Positions 17,328 through 27,529 of a stretch of 64,000 bases of DNA are shown here, one piece after another. The position numbers and the translations under genes are program-made. Source of the stretch: Cohnella terricola (GTDB lineage Bacteria; Bacillota; Bacilli; Paenibacillales; Paenibacillaceae); the NCBI RefSeq assembly GCF_007786475.1, contig NZ_VNJJ01000004.1, forward strand, positions 251,058 through 315,057, in the 5' to 3' direction. Under the pieces are notes generated by a model, which worked only from the letters and a program-made list of their open reading frames with translations, searched no databases and was not told the origin of the DNA. Each line of letters begins with the position of its first letter. Positions within the stretch are counted from its first letter, which is position 1.

Positions 17328-19052
17328 TTAGGTTATATTTAGGTTTACTTCCTCTTCGGAATTTTGTTCTTCTCTTAACTTGCGCCGCAAAACTTTGCCG
17401 ATTAAGGAAAGGGGGAGGCTGCTTCTGAACTCGTATTGCTTGGGGACTTTATATGACGCCAGCCGATCTCTGCACCAGCGGTCCAACTGCATCTCCGACA
17501 CTTGCCAGCCTTCCTTCACCACGACATACGCCTTGACCGTTTCGCCCCGGTAAGGATCGGGGACGCCGAGAACCGACGCTTCCTTGACGGCAGGGTGTTC
17601 GAACAATACTTCTTCGATCTCCCGTGGATAGACATTAAAACCTCCCGCGAGGATGATATCCTTCTTCCGATCGATGATCGAGAAATAGCCTTCGTCATCC
17701 ATCGTCCCGAGATCGCCTGTCCTTAGCCAGCCGTCCTGCAAGACGCCGGCCGTCTCCTCCGGACGGTTCCAGTAGCCTTTCATCACCTGCGGCCCGCGAA
17801 CGGCAAGCTCTCCGATCTGGCCGACCGGCAGCTGCTCAACGCTGTCTTCTCCGACGATTCTGGCATCCGTGTCGGGCAGCGGAATGCCGATCGTGCCGTT
17901 CTTGCGGTATCCCCAAATCGGATTGCAATGCGTAACCGGAGCCGCTTCCGTTAGGCCGTAGCCTTCGATCAGCCTGCCTCCCGATTTCTTCTCGAACTTC
18001 TCCTGCACATCGCGCGGCAGCGGCGCAGCGCCGCTTATGCAGAAGCGGATGGAATCGAGGTCGCCTTCTCTGGCCGACGAATCGTTAAGCAGAGCGATAT
18101 ACATCGTAGGCGCTCCCGGGAATAGGGTCGGCTTACGCCGGCGGACCGTATCCAGCACCAGCTTCGGCTCAAACCGGGGGACAAGCAACAGCGAACCGGC
18201 CCGGTATACCGCTTGATTCATCAGTACCGTCAATCCGAATACATGAAACAAAGGCAACGCGGCCAAATATCTTTCCTTTCCGATCTCCAAACGGTAGAAC
18301 CAGGCGGTCGTTTGTATCGTGTTCGCCACCAAATTCGCATGGGTCAGCATAACCCCTTTAGGATGCCCCGTCGTTCCTCCCGTATACTGGATCATCGCCA
18401 CATCCGCATCCGCGTCCACCTCTTCGCAGGTGTCCGTCGCCTTTCCTTTCCTTAGCCAGGACGACCAGCGAAATATACCTTCCGATGATCTAATCTCCAC
18501 GCGAAGACCGGGATACTCCCTTCGGCGTTTGAGCGGATAGAGCGCGTTTTTTGGAAAAGGCAAAGCGTCGGACAACGAAGTGACAATGACGGTTTTCAGA
18601 ACGGTGTTGTTCTCTTTGGCTTTAAGAACTCTTGGCATAAGCAAATCCAAGACGATCAGCACCGTAGCCCCGCTGTCGGTCAACTGATAACGCAGCTCCC
18701 GCTCGGTGTACGTCGGATTCGTCTGCACGACGACAGCCCCGGCCATTAATGCTCCGTAATAGGCGATAACGCCTTGCGGGCAGTTCGGCAGCATAATCGC
18801 TACGCGGTCTCCTCTCGCGATCGGAAGAGCCCTGAGAGCGTCTGCCATTTTGCGGCATTGTCGCAGCAGTTCCTTATACGTAATGCTTCTTCCCAGAAAA
18901 TCTACGGCTTCGTTATCGGGATAGTTGCGCGCGGAATCGATCAGCATCCGGGCAACGTTGATTTTCGGATATTCATAAGAAGGCAGAACCTGAAGCGGAT
19001 ATTTCCGCAGCCATGGGCGATCGCCGGGCTGGATATCGGAGTTCTCGCTCAC
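17328..19052 (-). CDS. lcfA: Long-chain fatty acid-CoA ligase
   Basis: 574 residues of the adenylate-forming superfamily. The ATP motif YTGGTTGHPKGVMLTH, the A5 motif EGYGLTEAAP, the hinge GWLRTGDLG and the C-terminal Lys region SLPLSLIGKVLRRKLRE are all present. It activates fatty acids to acyl-CoA at the membrane, feeding the beta-oxidation genes upstream. GTG start behind AAGGAGG, 13 bp after fadE. Last gene of the five-gene operon. Confidence 0.93.
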   Translation of the reverse strand: MSENSDIQPGDRPWLRKYPLQVLPSYEYPKINVARMLIDSARNYPDNEAVDFLGRSITYKELLRQCRKMADALRALPIARGDRVAIMLPNCPQGVIAYYGALMAGAVVVQTNPTYTERELRYQLTDSGATVLIVLDLLMPRVLKAKENNTVLKTVIVTSLSDALPFPKNALYPLKRRREYPGLRVEIRSSEGIFRWSSWLRKGKATDTCEEVDADADVAMIQYTGGTTGHPKGVMLTHANLVANTIQTTAWFYRLEIGKERYLAALPLFHVFGLTVLMNQAVYRAGSLLLVPRFEPKLVLDTVRRRKPTLFPGAPTMYIALLNDSSAREGDLDSIRFCISGAAPLPRDVQEKFEKKSGGRLIEGYGLTEAAPVTHCNPIWGYRKNGTIGIPLPDTDARIVGEDSVEQLPVGQIGELAVRGPQVMKGYWNRPEETAGVLQDGWLRTGDLGTMDDEGYFSIIDRKKDIILAGGFNVYPREIEEVLFEHPAVKEASVLGVPDPYRGETVKAYVVVKEGWQVSEMQLDRWCRDRLASYKVPKQYEFRSSLPLSLIGKVLRRKLREEQNSEEEVNLNIT

Positions 19053-19065
19053 CTAGCATTCCTCC

Positions 19066-20856
19066 TTAGAGACCGACATAACTTTCGGCGGATATGACGC
19101 GGGACGAGATTCGCTTGCGCAAGGCCGAAGCATCCGCCGGTTCGAACCTAAGCAGCCGTTTCAGCACCGACAGCTGCAACCGTAGGTTTTCTCCTTTCTC
19201 CAAGGCCGCCAATATCGCTCGGGAACGTTGCCCCGCCCTCTCGGCGGCCTCCTCGGCGAACAATGCTGTCATGTCCGCGACGTGCTGCAGCCGTACGGCT
19301 TCCGTTCCTTGCATTTCCCGTTTGCGGGTACGAAGCAGCGCGCTTTCGAGCGCGTACATATCGATCATCGCGTCCGCCAGCGAAGCGACGATCTCCTGTT
19401 CTCTCTCTAATCTAAGCCCATGCTTTTGCACCGCAAGACCGCCGACCATTAGGAAAACTTTCTTCAATGCGCCGAGAATCTCCGCCGGTTTAGCGAGGAG
19501 CGATTCGGAATCCGTCCGCGCTGCCAAGGGAGTCGGATGAAGCAGCTCCCGCTGCAGCGCCTGGGCTCTCTCGATTAGCGGGAGCTCGCCCTTAAGCGCG
19601 CGCTTGAGCAGGGTCGAGGGAATGAGCAGACGGTTGATCTCGTTCGTGCCTTCGAATATTCGGTTAATGCGTGAATCCCGATATAGGCGCTCGATTTTGT
19701 ATTCCTGAATGTATCCGCTGCCTCCGTGGATCTGAACGCCTTCATCCACGACCGCGTCCATCGCCTCGGAGGCGAAAACTTTGTTGATCGAACATTCGAG
19801 CGCGTACTCGGCTATGGCTTTGGCGGCTTGAATGCCGCCGTCCGGGCCGTCGAGATCCGCTTGGCCGAGCGACTCGTCGATCAATCCGGCCGTCCGGTAG
19901 ACCATGCTCTCCGTTACGTAAGCGAGCACGTTCATCTTCGCGAGTTTGGCTGCGATCAGCGGGAACGAGGAGATCGCTTTGCCGAACTGCACCCGACCGT
20001 TGGCAAAGGACGACGACAGCCGAATCGCCTCCTTCATGCCGCCTAGGCAGCCGGCAGCCAGCTTAAACCGGCCGATATTCAAGATGTTGAACGCGATGAG
20101 ATGGCCTTTTCCCACCTCGCCGAGCAGATGATCGGCAGGAATACGCGTTTCTTCGAAAAAGAGCGGACGGGTTGATGATCCTTTGATGCCCATCTTGCGC
20201 TCTTCCGGTCCGAACGTAAAACCCGGCGTATCCCGTTCGACGACAAAAGCGCTGAAATAAGTACCGTCCACTTTGGCGTATACGATAAACAAGTCGGCAA
20301 AACCGGCATTCGTAATGTACAACTTCGAGCCGTTCAGAATATACGACTCTCCGTCATCGGACAAACGGGCGGTTGTCTTCGCGCCCAGCGCGTCCGAACC
20401 GGAGCCCGGCTCGGTCAGGCAATAAGCGGCGATCAGCTCCCCGGTCGCCAGTCGCGGGAGCCAGCGGCTTTTCTGCTCTGGCGTGCCGAAGAACACGATC
20501 GGCAGCGTTCCGATTCCGGTATGCGCGCCGACCGACAGCGCGAACGATGATGCCGGCGACAACGTCTCCGCGAGCAGCGTCGAGCTCGTTTTGTCCAGCC
20601 CCAAGCCGCCGTAAGCTTCAGGAATGTCCGCTCCCAGCAAGCCGATCTCGCCTGCCTTGCGCATGAATTGCACCGTCAGTCCGTAATCCAGCTTCTCGAT
20701 CTCTCCGTCGCGGGGCCGAATATCGCGCTCGACGAAAGCGCGAACCGTATCGGCAAGCATAAGCTGTTCCTCCGTGAAGTCCTCCGGCGTTGCGATCTGC
20801 TGCGCTTCCGCGTCGTCTACGACGAACCGGCCGCCCCCCCAAACAGATTTAGGCAT
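19066..20856 (-). CDS. fadE: Acyl-CoA dehydrogenase FadE
   Basis: 596 residues. ACAD N, middle (AYCLTEPGSGSDALGAKTTA) and C-terminal FAD domains (IHGGSGYIQEYKIERLYRDSR, FEGTNEINRLLIPSTLL), plus the extra C-terminal helical domain of the B. subtilis FadE type. It catalyses the first oxidation of acyl-CoA, passing electrons to ETF. The frame is open further upstream, but the start is ATG 20856 behind AAGGAGGTGG; the upstream part is Arg-rich shadow sequence without homology. It lies 26 bp after fadA. Confidence 0.95.
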   Translation of the reverse strand: MPKSVWGGGRFVVDDAEAQQIATPEDFTEEQLMLADTVRAFVERDIRPRDGEIEKLDYGLTVQFMRKAGEIGLLGADIPEAYGGLGLDKTSSTLLAETLSPASSFALSVGAHTGIGTLPIVFFGTPEQKSRWLPRLATGELIAAYCLTEPGSGSDALGAKTTARLSDDGESYILNGSKLYITNAGFADLFIVYAKVDGTYFSAFVVERDTPGFTFGPEERKMGIKGSSTRPLFFEETRIPADHLLGEVGKGHLIAFNILNIGRFKLAAGCLGGMKEAIRLSSSFANGRVQFGKAISSFPLIAAKLAKMNVLAYVTESMVYRTAGLIDESLGQADLDGPDGGIQAAKAIAEYALECSINKVFASEAMDAVVDEGVQIHGGSGYIQEYKIERLYRDSRINRIFEGTNEINRLLIPSTLLKRALKGELPLIERAQALQRELLHPTPLAARTDSESLLAKPAEILGALKKVFLMVGGLAVQKHGLRLEREQEIVASLADAMIDMYALESALLRTRKREMQGTEAVRLQHVADMTALFAEEAAERAGQRSRAILAALEKGENLRLQLSVLKRLLRFEPADASALRKRISSRVISAESYVGL

Positions 20857-20882
20857 CGCGCGCCACCTCCTTTTTATCGCGA

Positions 20883-22070
20883 TTACCCGACTTCGAACAC
20901 GCCGGCCGCTCCCATCCCTCCGCCGACGCACATCGTGACTACGCCGTAACCTCCGCCCAATCTTCGCAATTCGTGAATCAGCGTCACCGTAAGTTTGGTC
21001 CCGGTGCAGCCCAAAGGATGTCCGAGCGCAATCCCTCCCCCGTTTACGTTGACCAGTTCCGAATCGACCTCGAGCCGGTCGATGACCGGCACGCATTGGG
21101 CGGCGAACGCTTCGTTAATCTCCCAGAGGGAGATTTCCTCCCTCGTCAGCTTTGCTTGACGGAGCGCTTTGGGAACGGCTTCGATCGGTCCAAGCCCCAT
21201 AATCTCAGGCAGAAGCCCGGCGACGGCAAAAGAACGGAAGGTCGCCATCGGCTGAATGCCGAGGCTCTCGGCTTTCTCGCGGCTCATGACGACAACGGCC
21301 GCAGCCCCATCGCTATAGGGGGAGGAATTGCCCGCCGTAACCGTCCCGCCCGCGGAGAATGACGGTTTGAGCTCGGCTAATATCTCGGCGGACGTATCCG
21401 GTCTTACGCATTCATCCCGGGTCACGGTATATTGCTTCGTTGCAAGCTCCATAGTCGTCGGATCGGTAAAGGTCGCGGAGGCGAGAACGGGAAGCAATTC
21501 GTCTTGGAACCGGCCTGACGCGGCGGCTTGAGCCGCTTTGCTATGGCTTCCGGCTGCGAAGACATCCTGCATCTCTCTCGTTACGCCGCATCTCTTGGCG
21601 ACTAGCTCCGCCGTATGGCCCATGCTCATATAAGCCGAAGGCATCGCGTCGCAAAGTCCGGGATGGGGGGACGGCTTAAATCCCATCATCGGAATTCGGC
21701 TCATGCTTTCCACCCCGCCGGCGACGACCGTATCGGCCAAGCCGCTGTGGATCGCGGCGGCGGCTTGGGCGATCGCCTGAAGACCCGATGCGCAAAAGCG
21801 ATTAACGGTCACCGCCGGAACCTCGACGGGAAGTCCGGCAAGCAACGTGATGAGCCGAGCAACGTTCGTCCCTTGCTCCCCTTCCGGCATCGCGCATCCA
21901 AGCACGACGTCGTCTACATCGGAAGGCCGGAGCCCCGGCACCCGCCGCACCGATTCGCGGACGACGGCCGCGCCGAGATCTTCCGCCCGCGTTTGCGCGA
22001 AGCCGCCTTTCTTCCCGCGCCCGACCGCCGTCCTTACCGCCGATACGATCACGGCTTCCCTGCTCTTCAT
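20883..22070 (-). CDS. fadA: Acetyl-CoA C-acyltransferase (thiolase) FadA
   Basis: 395 residues. Active-site Cys in NRFCASGLQAIAQAAA, the thiolase signature NVNGGGIALGHPLGCTGTK with catalytic His, and the C-terminal Cys in VTMCVGGGMGAAGVFE. It cleaves 3-ketoacyl-CoA to acetyl-CoA and a shortened acyl-CoA. AAGGAGGG before ATG 22070, 15 bp after fadN; pairs with FadN as the hydratase/dehydrogenase-thiolase unit. Confidence 0.96.
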   Translation of the reverse strand: MKSREAVIVSAVRTAVGRGKKGGFAQTRAEDLGAAVVRESVRRVPGLRPSDVDDVVLGCAMPEGEQGTNVARLITLLAGLPVEVPAVTVNRFCASGLQAIAQAAAAIHSGLADTVVAGGVESMSRIPMMGFKPSPHPGLCDAMPSAYMSMGHTAELVAKRCGVTREMQDVFAAGSHSKAAQAAASGRFQDELLPVLASATFTDPTTMELATKQYTVTRDECVRPDTSAEILAELKPSFSAGGTVTAGNSSPYSDGAAAVVVMSREKAESLGIQPMATFRSFAVAGLLPEIMGLGPIEAVPKALRQAKLTREEISLWEINEAFAAQCVPVIDRLEVDSELVNVNGGGIALGHPLGCTGTKLTVTLIHELRRLGGGYGVVTMCVGGGMGAAGVFEVG

Positions 22071-22085
22071 GGAACTTCCCTCCTT

Positions 22086-24428
22086 TTAATTTCGAAGAGG
22101 TTTGCCGGTGGCAAGCATCGTCCGCATGCGAGCCCGGGTCAGCGGTTCTCCGCATAAGCTGAGGAACGCTTCCCGTTCCAAGTCCAGCAAAGCCTGCTCG
22201 CCTATGGCCGTGCTGGCGGGAACGTCTCCGCCCGTCAATGCGCCCGCTAGCTTCCCGGCGATCAACGCGTCATGGTTAGAGATGTATCCTCCGCGCCGCA
22301 TGGAAGAGACCCCGACCTTCAACAGGGCTGCCGCGTCCCTGCCGCCGACGACGATCCGGCGATCGGCCTCGGGGACTGCGTAACCCAGGCGATCAAGCTC
22401 CAGCACCGCGCCTTTCGCTTCGGCGATGCGCGTTTCCTCGCGAATGACGACCGCATCCCCTCCTCTCCAGTAGCCGACCCGTTTCACGTCATGACCGCTT
22501 TCCGACACTTTCGCCATCGCGATCGTTTCGAACAATCGCGCGATCGGCGCCGTCACGTCGTCCAAACCTGCCGCTTCCGCCCGTTCATGCGCCAGCGCCG
22601 CCGCGGCCATGCAGCCTCCCCCCGCAGGTATTAATCCGACCCCCGTCTCTACTAAACCGAAATACGTCTCCGCCGCGAACAGAATCCGATCCGCCGGCAA
22701 ACATGCTTCCACTCCGCCCCCCAACGTCATCCGATGCGGAGCCGCGACGACCGGGTGCGGCATGACGCGGAGCGATCTCATGCTCGACTGGAACTCGCGG
22801 ATAATCAGGTCGATTTCCTCCCATTCCCCGTTCTCCGCTTCCATAAGCAGCAGCATCAGGTTGGCCCCTACGCAGAAATTGCGTCCTTCGTTGGCCAGCA
22901 CGAGCCCCCTCCAATTCCGCTCTACCTCCTCCGCGGCCCGGCGAATGGCGGAAAGCACGCCGGGGCCGATCGCATTGTGCGGCGAATTGAATTCCAAGCA
23001 GACGACATCATCGCCGATATCGATCAAGCTTGCCCCGTCCCCCTTGAATATCGTCCTGCCCCGGTCGCGCTGCACGTCAAGAGAAATCTCCTCCGTCTTC
23101 TCTTCTACGTACTTGTAATGGCCCTGCGAATAATAAAACAGACTGCCCGCCTTTTTAATGTAAAAAGACGTCGTTCCTTTCTCCAGCATCGCCGATACCG
23201 GAGCCGGAACCGCCTTGCCTTCCGCCTCAAGGCGTGCCGCGGTTTCCGCTACGCCAAGAGCGTCCCAAAGCTCGAAAGGACCTTCCTCCCAGTTAAAGCC
23301 CCATCGCATCGCCCGATCGATCTCGATGGCGGTGTCGGCGATCTCGCCGAGCTTCTCGGCGGAATAGATCAACGTTGCTTCGATCACATCTCGTGCGAAC
23401 GCTGCAAATCGGTCGTGATCCGCCGCCTCTAACAGCGCCTGCAGTTTACCCGCGGTTCCTTTGGCCATTTTGGCCGCTTCGAGCGCCGGCGACGATACTT
23501 TGCTCCGCGGGACGTAAGACATCGAGACCGGATCGAGCGCTTCGATCTTGTCTTTGCCTTTTCCCGCGTTATTCTTGCGGTAGAACCCGCCGCCGCTCTT
23601 CTCTCCCAACCAACCTCTGCCGACCAACTCCTCGACGATCGCCGGGTCCGCGAACGCCGCCGCTTCGAGCGGATCGGCCACGTTCTCCCGGACGTTGCGG
23701 CAAACGTGCAGAAAAGTATCCAATCCCACTAAATCTAACGTGCGGAACGTCGCGCTCTTGGGCCGTCCGAGCAGAGGCCCCGTCACGGCGTCGACCTCGT
23801 CGATCGAAAGCCCGTGCTTCTCCATCGCCTGAAGCGTTGCCAACATGGCGTACGTCCCGATTCGATTCGCGATAAAGTTCGGCGTATCCTTGGCGACGAC
23901 CACTCCTTTGCCCAGCCGATCCCGGCAAAATCGGGCAACGGCTTCGAGCGCCTGCGGATCAGTATCCCGGCATGGCACGATCTCCAGCAGCTTCATATAT
24001 CTCGGAGGGTTGAAAAAATGCGTCACCATCGCGTTCTTCCGGCAATCCTCGCCGCATACGGAAACGATCTCGTTGATCGACAGACCCGAGGTGTTGCTGC
24101 TGACGATCATGTCCGGCCGCCATGCCGAGTCGATCATTTTCCACACGTTATGCTTCACATCCAGCCTTTCCGATACCGCTTCGATAATCCAGTCACACTC
24201 CGAGAGCGACGCGACATCCCGCTCCAGATCCCCCGTCCTGATGCGGGCAATAAAAGCAGGGTCGTATAAGGGGGACGGTTTTGCCGACTTAAGTCTCGCA
24301 AGCCCTTTGGTCGCGAGATCTCTAAGATCGAGCAGCAGGCACGGAATACCGGCGTTCGCCAGATGGGCGGCGATAGCCGCCCCCATTACCCCCGCTCCGA
24401 TTACTGCTGCCTTCCGCACGTTCCACAC
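22086..24428 (-). CDS. fadN: 3-Hydroxyacyl-CoA dehydrogenase/enoyl-CoA hydratase FadN
   Basis: 780 residues. The N-terminal NAD-binding Rossmann motif AVIGAGVMGAAIAAHLANAG is followed by the 3HCDH signature HFFNPPRYMKLLEIV and two C-terminal 3HCDH domains. An enoyl-CoA hydratase/isomerase domain comes after about residue 480 (GVEACLPADRILFAAETYFG). This order, dehydrogenase first, is that of Gram-positive FadN (789 residues in B. subtilis). GTG start at 24428 behind a GGAGCGAGG region; an in-frame GTG three codons in is possible. Confidence 0.94.
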   Translation of the reverse strand: MWNVRKAAVIGAGVMGAAIAAHLANAGIPCLLLDLRDLATKGLARLKSAKPSPLYDPAFIARIRTGDLERDVASLSECDWIIEAVSERLDVKHNVWKMIDSAWRPDMIVSSNTSGLSINEIVSVCGEDCRKNAMVTHFFNPPRYMKLLEIVPCRDTDPQALEAVARFCRDRLGKGVVVAKDTPNFIANRIGTYAMLATLQAMEKHGLSIDEVDAVTGPLLGRPKSATFRTLDLVGLDTFLHVCRNVRENVADPLEAAAFADPAIVEELVGRGWLGEKSGGGFYRKNNAGKGKDKIEALDPVSMSYVPRSKVSSPALEAAKMAKGTAGKLQALLEAADHDRFAAFARDVIEATLIYSAEKLGEIADTAIEIDRAMRWGFNWEEGPFELWDALGVAETAARLEAEGKAVPAPVSAMLEKGTTSFYIKKAGSLFYYSQGHYKYVEEKTEEISLDVQRDRGRTIFKGDGASLIDIGDDVVCLEFNSPHNAIGPGVLSAIRRAAEEVERNWRGLVLANEGRNFCVGANLMLLLMEAENGEWEEIDLIIREFQSSMRSLRVMPHPVVAAPHRMTLGGGVEACLPADRILFAAETYFGLVETGVGLIPAGGGCMAAAALAHERAEAAGLDDVTAPIARLFETIAMAKVSESGHDVKRVGYWRGGDAVVIREETRIAEAKGAVLELDRLGYAVPEADRRIVVGGRDAAALLKVGVSSMRRGGYISNHDALIAGKLAGALTGGDVPASTAIGEQALLDLEREAFLSLCGEPLTRARMRTMLATGKPLRN

Positions 24429-24443
24429 GCCGCCTCGCTCCCT

Positions 24444-26537
24444 TCATTTTGTGAACTGAACGGTCTCCCCGCCTCCGAATACCGACATGGCCAGCACCTC
24501 CGCGACATCAAGAGCGCCTGCACGTTCCTCCGCGCCGCGCTTACGCAAGCCTTCCTCCATCATCGTCAAGCAGTAAGGGCACGCCGAGCCGATCAATTCC
24601 GCTCCTGTAGCCAGTGCCTGCGCCGTTCGTACCTCGTTCACCCTGCGCCCCGGCTCTTCCATCCACATGCGGCCGCCTCCCGCTCCGCAGCACAATCCTT
24701 GCTTGCCGGAACGCTCCATTTCTCTTGTCAGAAGTTCGGGTATGCATGCCAAAATGCGCCGGGGAGCATCCGTCACGTCGTTGTATCTGGCCAAATAACA
24801 GGAATCATGAAGCGTCAGCGAGCGATGAACGGCATGTCGGGCAGAAAGCCGACCGCTTTCGAGAAGCTCCGCCAACAGCTCCGTATGATGCGAGACCTTG
24901 GCATGAAACCCGAAATCCGGATACTCGTTGCGAAAAAGATGATACGTATGCGGGCAAGCGGTAACGATTCTCGTCACGCCGTACCGCTTGAACGTCGCGA
25001 TATTCGATCGGCACAGCTCCTGAAACAGAAACTCGTCGCCGAGCCTTCTCGGCGTATCGCCGGAATTGCGTTCTTCCGCCCCAAGAACGGCAAAAGAGAT
25101 GCCCGATTCGCGCAGCAGCCGCGCCAGTGCGAACGTGACGCGCCCCGCGCGCATATCGTACGCCCCCATGCTGCCGACCCACCAAAGCCAATCCGGATGC
25201 GGGTTGTCTCGCAGCGTCGGGATGCGCCAACCTTCTTTAGCCGCGAATTCTTCCATCCATGCGGTTCTTTCCTGACGCGGGAACCCCCAGGGATTGCTCT
25301 GCCGATCGATGTTCTGCAACGTCCGCCTCGCTTCCGACGGCATTTTCCCTTCCGTCAGCACGAGATACCGTCTCATCTCCATAATCGGCGATAACTGCAG
25401 ATTGCCGACCGGACAACGCTCCTCGCAATGCCTGCATGTCGTGCAAGACCAGAGCTCCTGTTCCGTGATCACCTCTCCGATCAATTCGGGTCGTGCATTC
25501 TCTCCATCGCGTTTGATCCACCCCGTCGTTTGCCACTCCATCGTAGAGCGAATATCCATCGTCTCCGGACGAGAGGCGGAAGACTGCGGATCGGGGGAGC
25601 CGCTCCCCGGTCTGAATGCCATGTTCTTGCCCTGCAGCGAATCCCGCAGCTTCGTCATGAGATGCATTGGCGAAAGTCCTTTATCCGTATTGGCCGCGGG
25701 GCATACGTCCGTGCATCTTCCGCATTCCACGCAGGCGAACAGGTCTAGCCGCGTTTTGCGCGTCAGATCGTCGACGGAGTTCATGCCGAATTTCTCGGCT
25801 TCTTCGTTCTCCAGATCGAGCGGCGCCAGCTTCGGTCGTCCGACCGGTCTGAGCAGCCAATTCACAGGCGCGGTGAAAATATGAAAATGCTTAGATAATG
25901 GCACGTATACGAGAAAGCCGAGCAGGATCAGCAAATGCGCCCACCAAGCGATCTCGTAGCCCGGCTGTGCTCCGCTTTCCGGTAGGATCGACGCCGCTGC
26001 GGAAGAGATTGGAGCATAACCCGAAGCAGATTTCCCTTCCCTTAGCCGATCGAATGCGAGCGTAGCCACGACGGATATCATCAATGTCCCGATCCACGCC
26101 AGCACGAGAAGAGGTTTCCAGCCTTTGGGCAATCGCGAGAGCTTCTCTCCGTATCTCCTGTAGGCCCCATAGAAAACCGCGAGCAGCACGGCCGCGACCG
26201 CCGTTTCCTGCAAAATCGAGAACACGCCGTTATCCGCCCACGGGATCGACGATCCCGCCACGCCTTTCCACAAAATCTCCAGAGCCCCGAGCTGAAGCAT
26301 AAGAAATCCGTAAAAAAGAACCAAGTGCATGAGCCCGCTGCGAATATCCTGCAGAAGCCGCCGATGGCCGAAGATTTGCTCTCCCGCCCGGCGCGCACGC
26401 CTCCATTCGAACTTCATCTTTCCGTCCGGCACACCGTCCAGGATCAATTTGATTTTGACGAGGACGATCCGCGCGAAGACGACGACTCCGCACAGAGCAA
26501 CGACTGCGGCAATCCATCCGTTGATCGAACCGTCCAT
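24444..26537 (-). CDS. fadF: Membrane iron-sulfur oxidoreductase FadF (ETF to quinone)
   Basis: 697 residues. Five to six N-terminal membrane helices are followed by two 4Fe-4S clusters (CVECGRCTDVCPAANT, CTTCRHCEERCPVGN) and two cysteine-rich CCG domains (CPHTYHLFRNEYP, CCGAGGGRMWMEE). The same layout occurs in B. subtilis FadF (YwjF) and in HdrD/GlpC-like proteins. It is thought to oxidise reduced ETF and pass electrons to menaquinone, replacing ETF-QO. First gene of the minus operon, with AAGGAGGGGG before the ATG, diverging from etfBA across 197 bp. Substrate role is by context and family. Confidence 0.92.
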   Translation of the reverse strand: MDGSINGWIAAVVALCGVVVFARIVLVKIKLILDGVPDGKMKFEWRRARRAGEQIFGHRRLLQDIRSGLMHLVLFYGFLMLQLGALEILWKGVAGSSIPWADNGVFSILQETAVAAVLLAVFYGAYRRYGEKLSRLPKGWKPLLVLAWIGTLMISVVATLAFDRLREGKSASGYAPISSAAASILPESGAQPGYEIAWWAHLLILLGFLVYVPLSKHFHIFTAPVNWLLRPVGRPKLAPLDLENEEAEKFGMNSVDDLTRKTRLDLFACVECGRCTDVCPAANTDKGLSPMHLMTKLRDSLQGKNMAFRPGSGSPDPQSSASRPETMDIRSTMEWQTTGWIKRDGENARPELIGEVITEQELWSCTTCRHCEERCPVGNLQLSPIMEMRRYLVLTEGKMPSEARRTLQNIDRQSNPWGFPRQERTAWMEEFAAKEGWRIPTLRDNPHPDWLWWVGSMGAYDMRAGRVTFALARLLRESGISFAVLGAEERNSGDTPRRLGDEFLFQELCRSNIATFKRYGVTRIVTACPHTYHLFRNEYPDFGFHAKVSHHTELLAELLESGRLSARHAVHRSLTLHDSCYLARYNDVTDAPRRILACIPELLTREMERSGKQGLCCGAGGGRMWMEEPGRRVNEVRTAQALATGAELIGSACPYCLTMMEEGLRKRGAEERAGALDVAEVLAMSVFGGGETVQFTK

Positions 26538-26734
26538 TCCGCCCCCCTCCTTCGACGCCTCCCTGGCTCCTCGGCCTTCTGAACGGGCTTACGCGTTCAT
26601 ACGATGACAGTAAGAGCTGCAACCGGCTCGTTATTCGTAAATTTATTCCAATGCCCGCTCCGCATATGCTCATATCGGCAAAAAAGGACACGTCCGCGGG
26701 TCATTCGGGAATCCGCTTACAAGGAGGAGGAAAG

Positions 26735-27520
26735 ATGAATATCGCGGTTCTGCTCAAATCGGTCATCGCTACGGACGAACCCGTCGTCGTGCGAAACGGA
26801 AAGATCGAGAACAGCGAAGCGAAATGGGTGATCAATCCCTATGACGAGTACGGTTTGGAAGAGGCTTTACGGCTAAAAGAAACGCGCGGAGGAACGGTAA
26901 CCGTTCTGTCGGCAGGAAACGACAAAACGATCGAAGCTTTGCGGACGGCGCTCGCGATGGGCGCGGACGAGGCGATATGGATTCGGACGGAGGACAGTTC
27001 CGGGGACGAACACGTCGTTTCTTTGCTTCTCGCGGAAGCCGTACGGCGTGGCGGGTTCGAGCTTGTGTTCGCCGGGCATCTCTCCGTCGACAACGGGGCC
27101 GGACAGGTGGCGATCCGCGTGGCGGAGCTGCTCGGCTGGCCGCATGCGGGGGCCGTCGTCGCGTGCGAGGTTGGCGAAGACGGAACCGTTCGCGTCACGA
27201 GGGACGCGGAAGGCGACAGCGAGAGCTGGGAAGTGCCGCTGCCAGCCCTGCTGACCGCGCAGCAAGGGCTGAACGAGCCAAGGTATCCGGCTCTTGCGGG
27301 CATCATGAAGGCGAAGCGGAAACCGCTGAGGGAGATGACGGCAGATGAGCTCGGCATAGATACGGCAAGCGGAGAAGCATCGGCTCGCACGACAAGGCTC
27401 GGTTTGGCATCGCCGCCGGAGAGAGCCGCGGGACGCAAGCTGCAGGGCGCGGTCCGGGAGCAGGCGGCGGAGCTGATCGCCCTGCTTCGGAACGAAGCCA
27501 AAGCGTTGAAAGAGAGGTGA
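26735..27520 (+). CDS. etfB: Electron transfer flavoprotein subunit beta
   Basis: 261 residues beginning MNIAVLLKSV, with the AMP/ETF fold (VINPYDEYGLEEALRLKE, VFAGHLSVDNGAGQVAIRVAELLGWPHAG). It pairs with EtfA to carry electrons from FadE. The start is fixed by AAGGAGGAGG immediately upstream; the frame is open further but has no site there. The gene is GC-rich like its neighbours. It diverges from the fad operon, so both may share a control region; no FadR palindrome was recognised in the gap. Confidence 0.94.
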   Translation: MNIAVLLKSVIATDEPVVVRNGKIENSEAKWVINPYDEYGLEEALRLKETRGGTVTVLSAGNDKTIEALRTALAMGADEAIWIRTEDSSGDEHVVSLLLAEAVRRGGFELVFAGHLSVDNGAGQVAIRVAELLGWPHAGAVVACEVGEDGTVRVTRDAEGDSESWEVPLPALLTAQQGLNEPRYPALAGIMKAKRKPLREMTADELGIDTASGEASARTTRLGLASPPERAAGRKLQGAVREQAAELIALLRNEAKALKER

Positions 27521-27529
27521 GCTCTAGAG

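Noticed and set aside
20857-21096. 80-residue N-terminal extension of FadE
   Set aside because: It is Arg-rich shadow of the thiolase gene; the strong AAGGAGGTGG site and family alignment put the start at 20856.
26538-26734. FadR operator in the fadF-etfB gap
   Set aside because: No match to the TGAATGAAT-type palindrome was found by eye; a motif scan would be needed.
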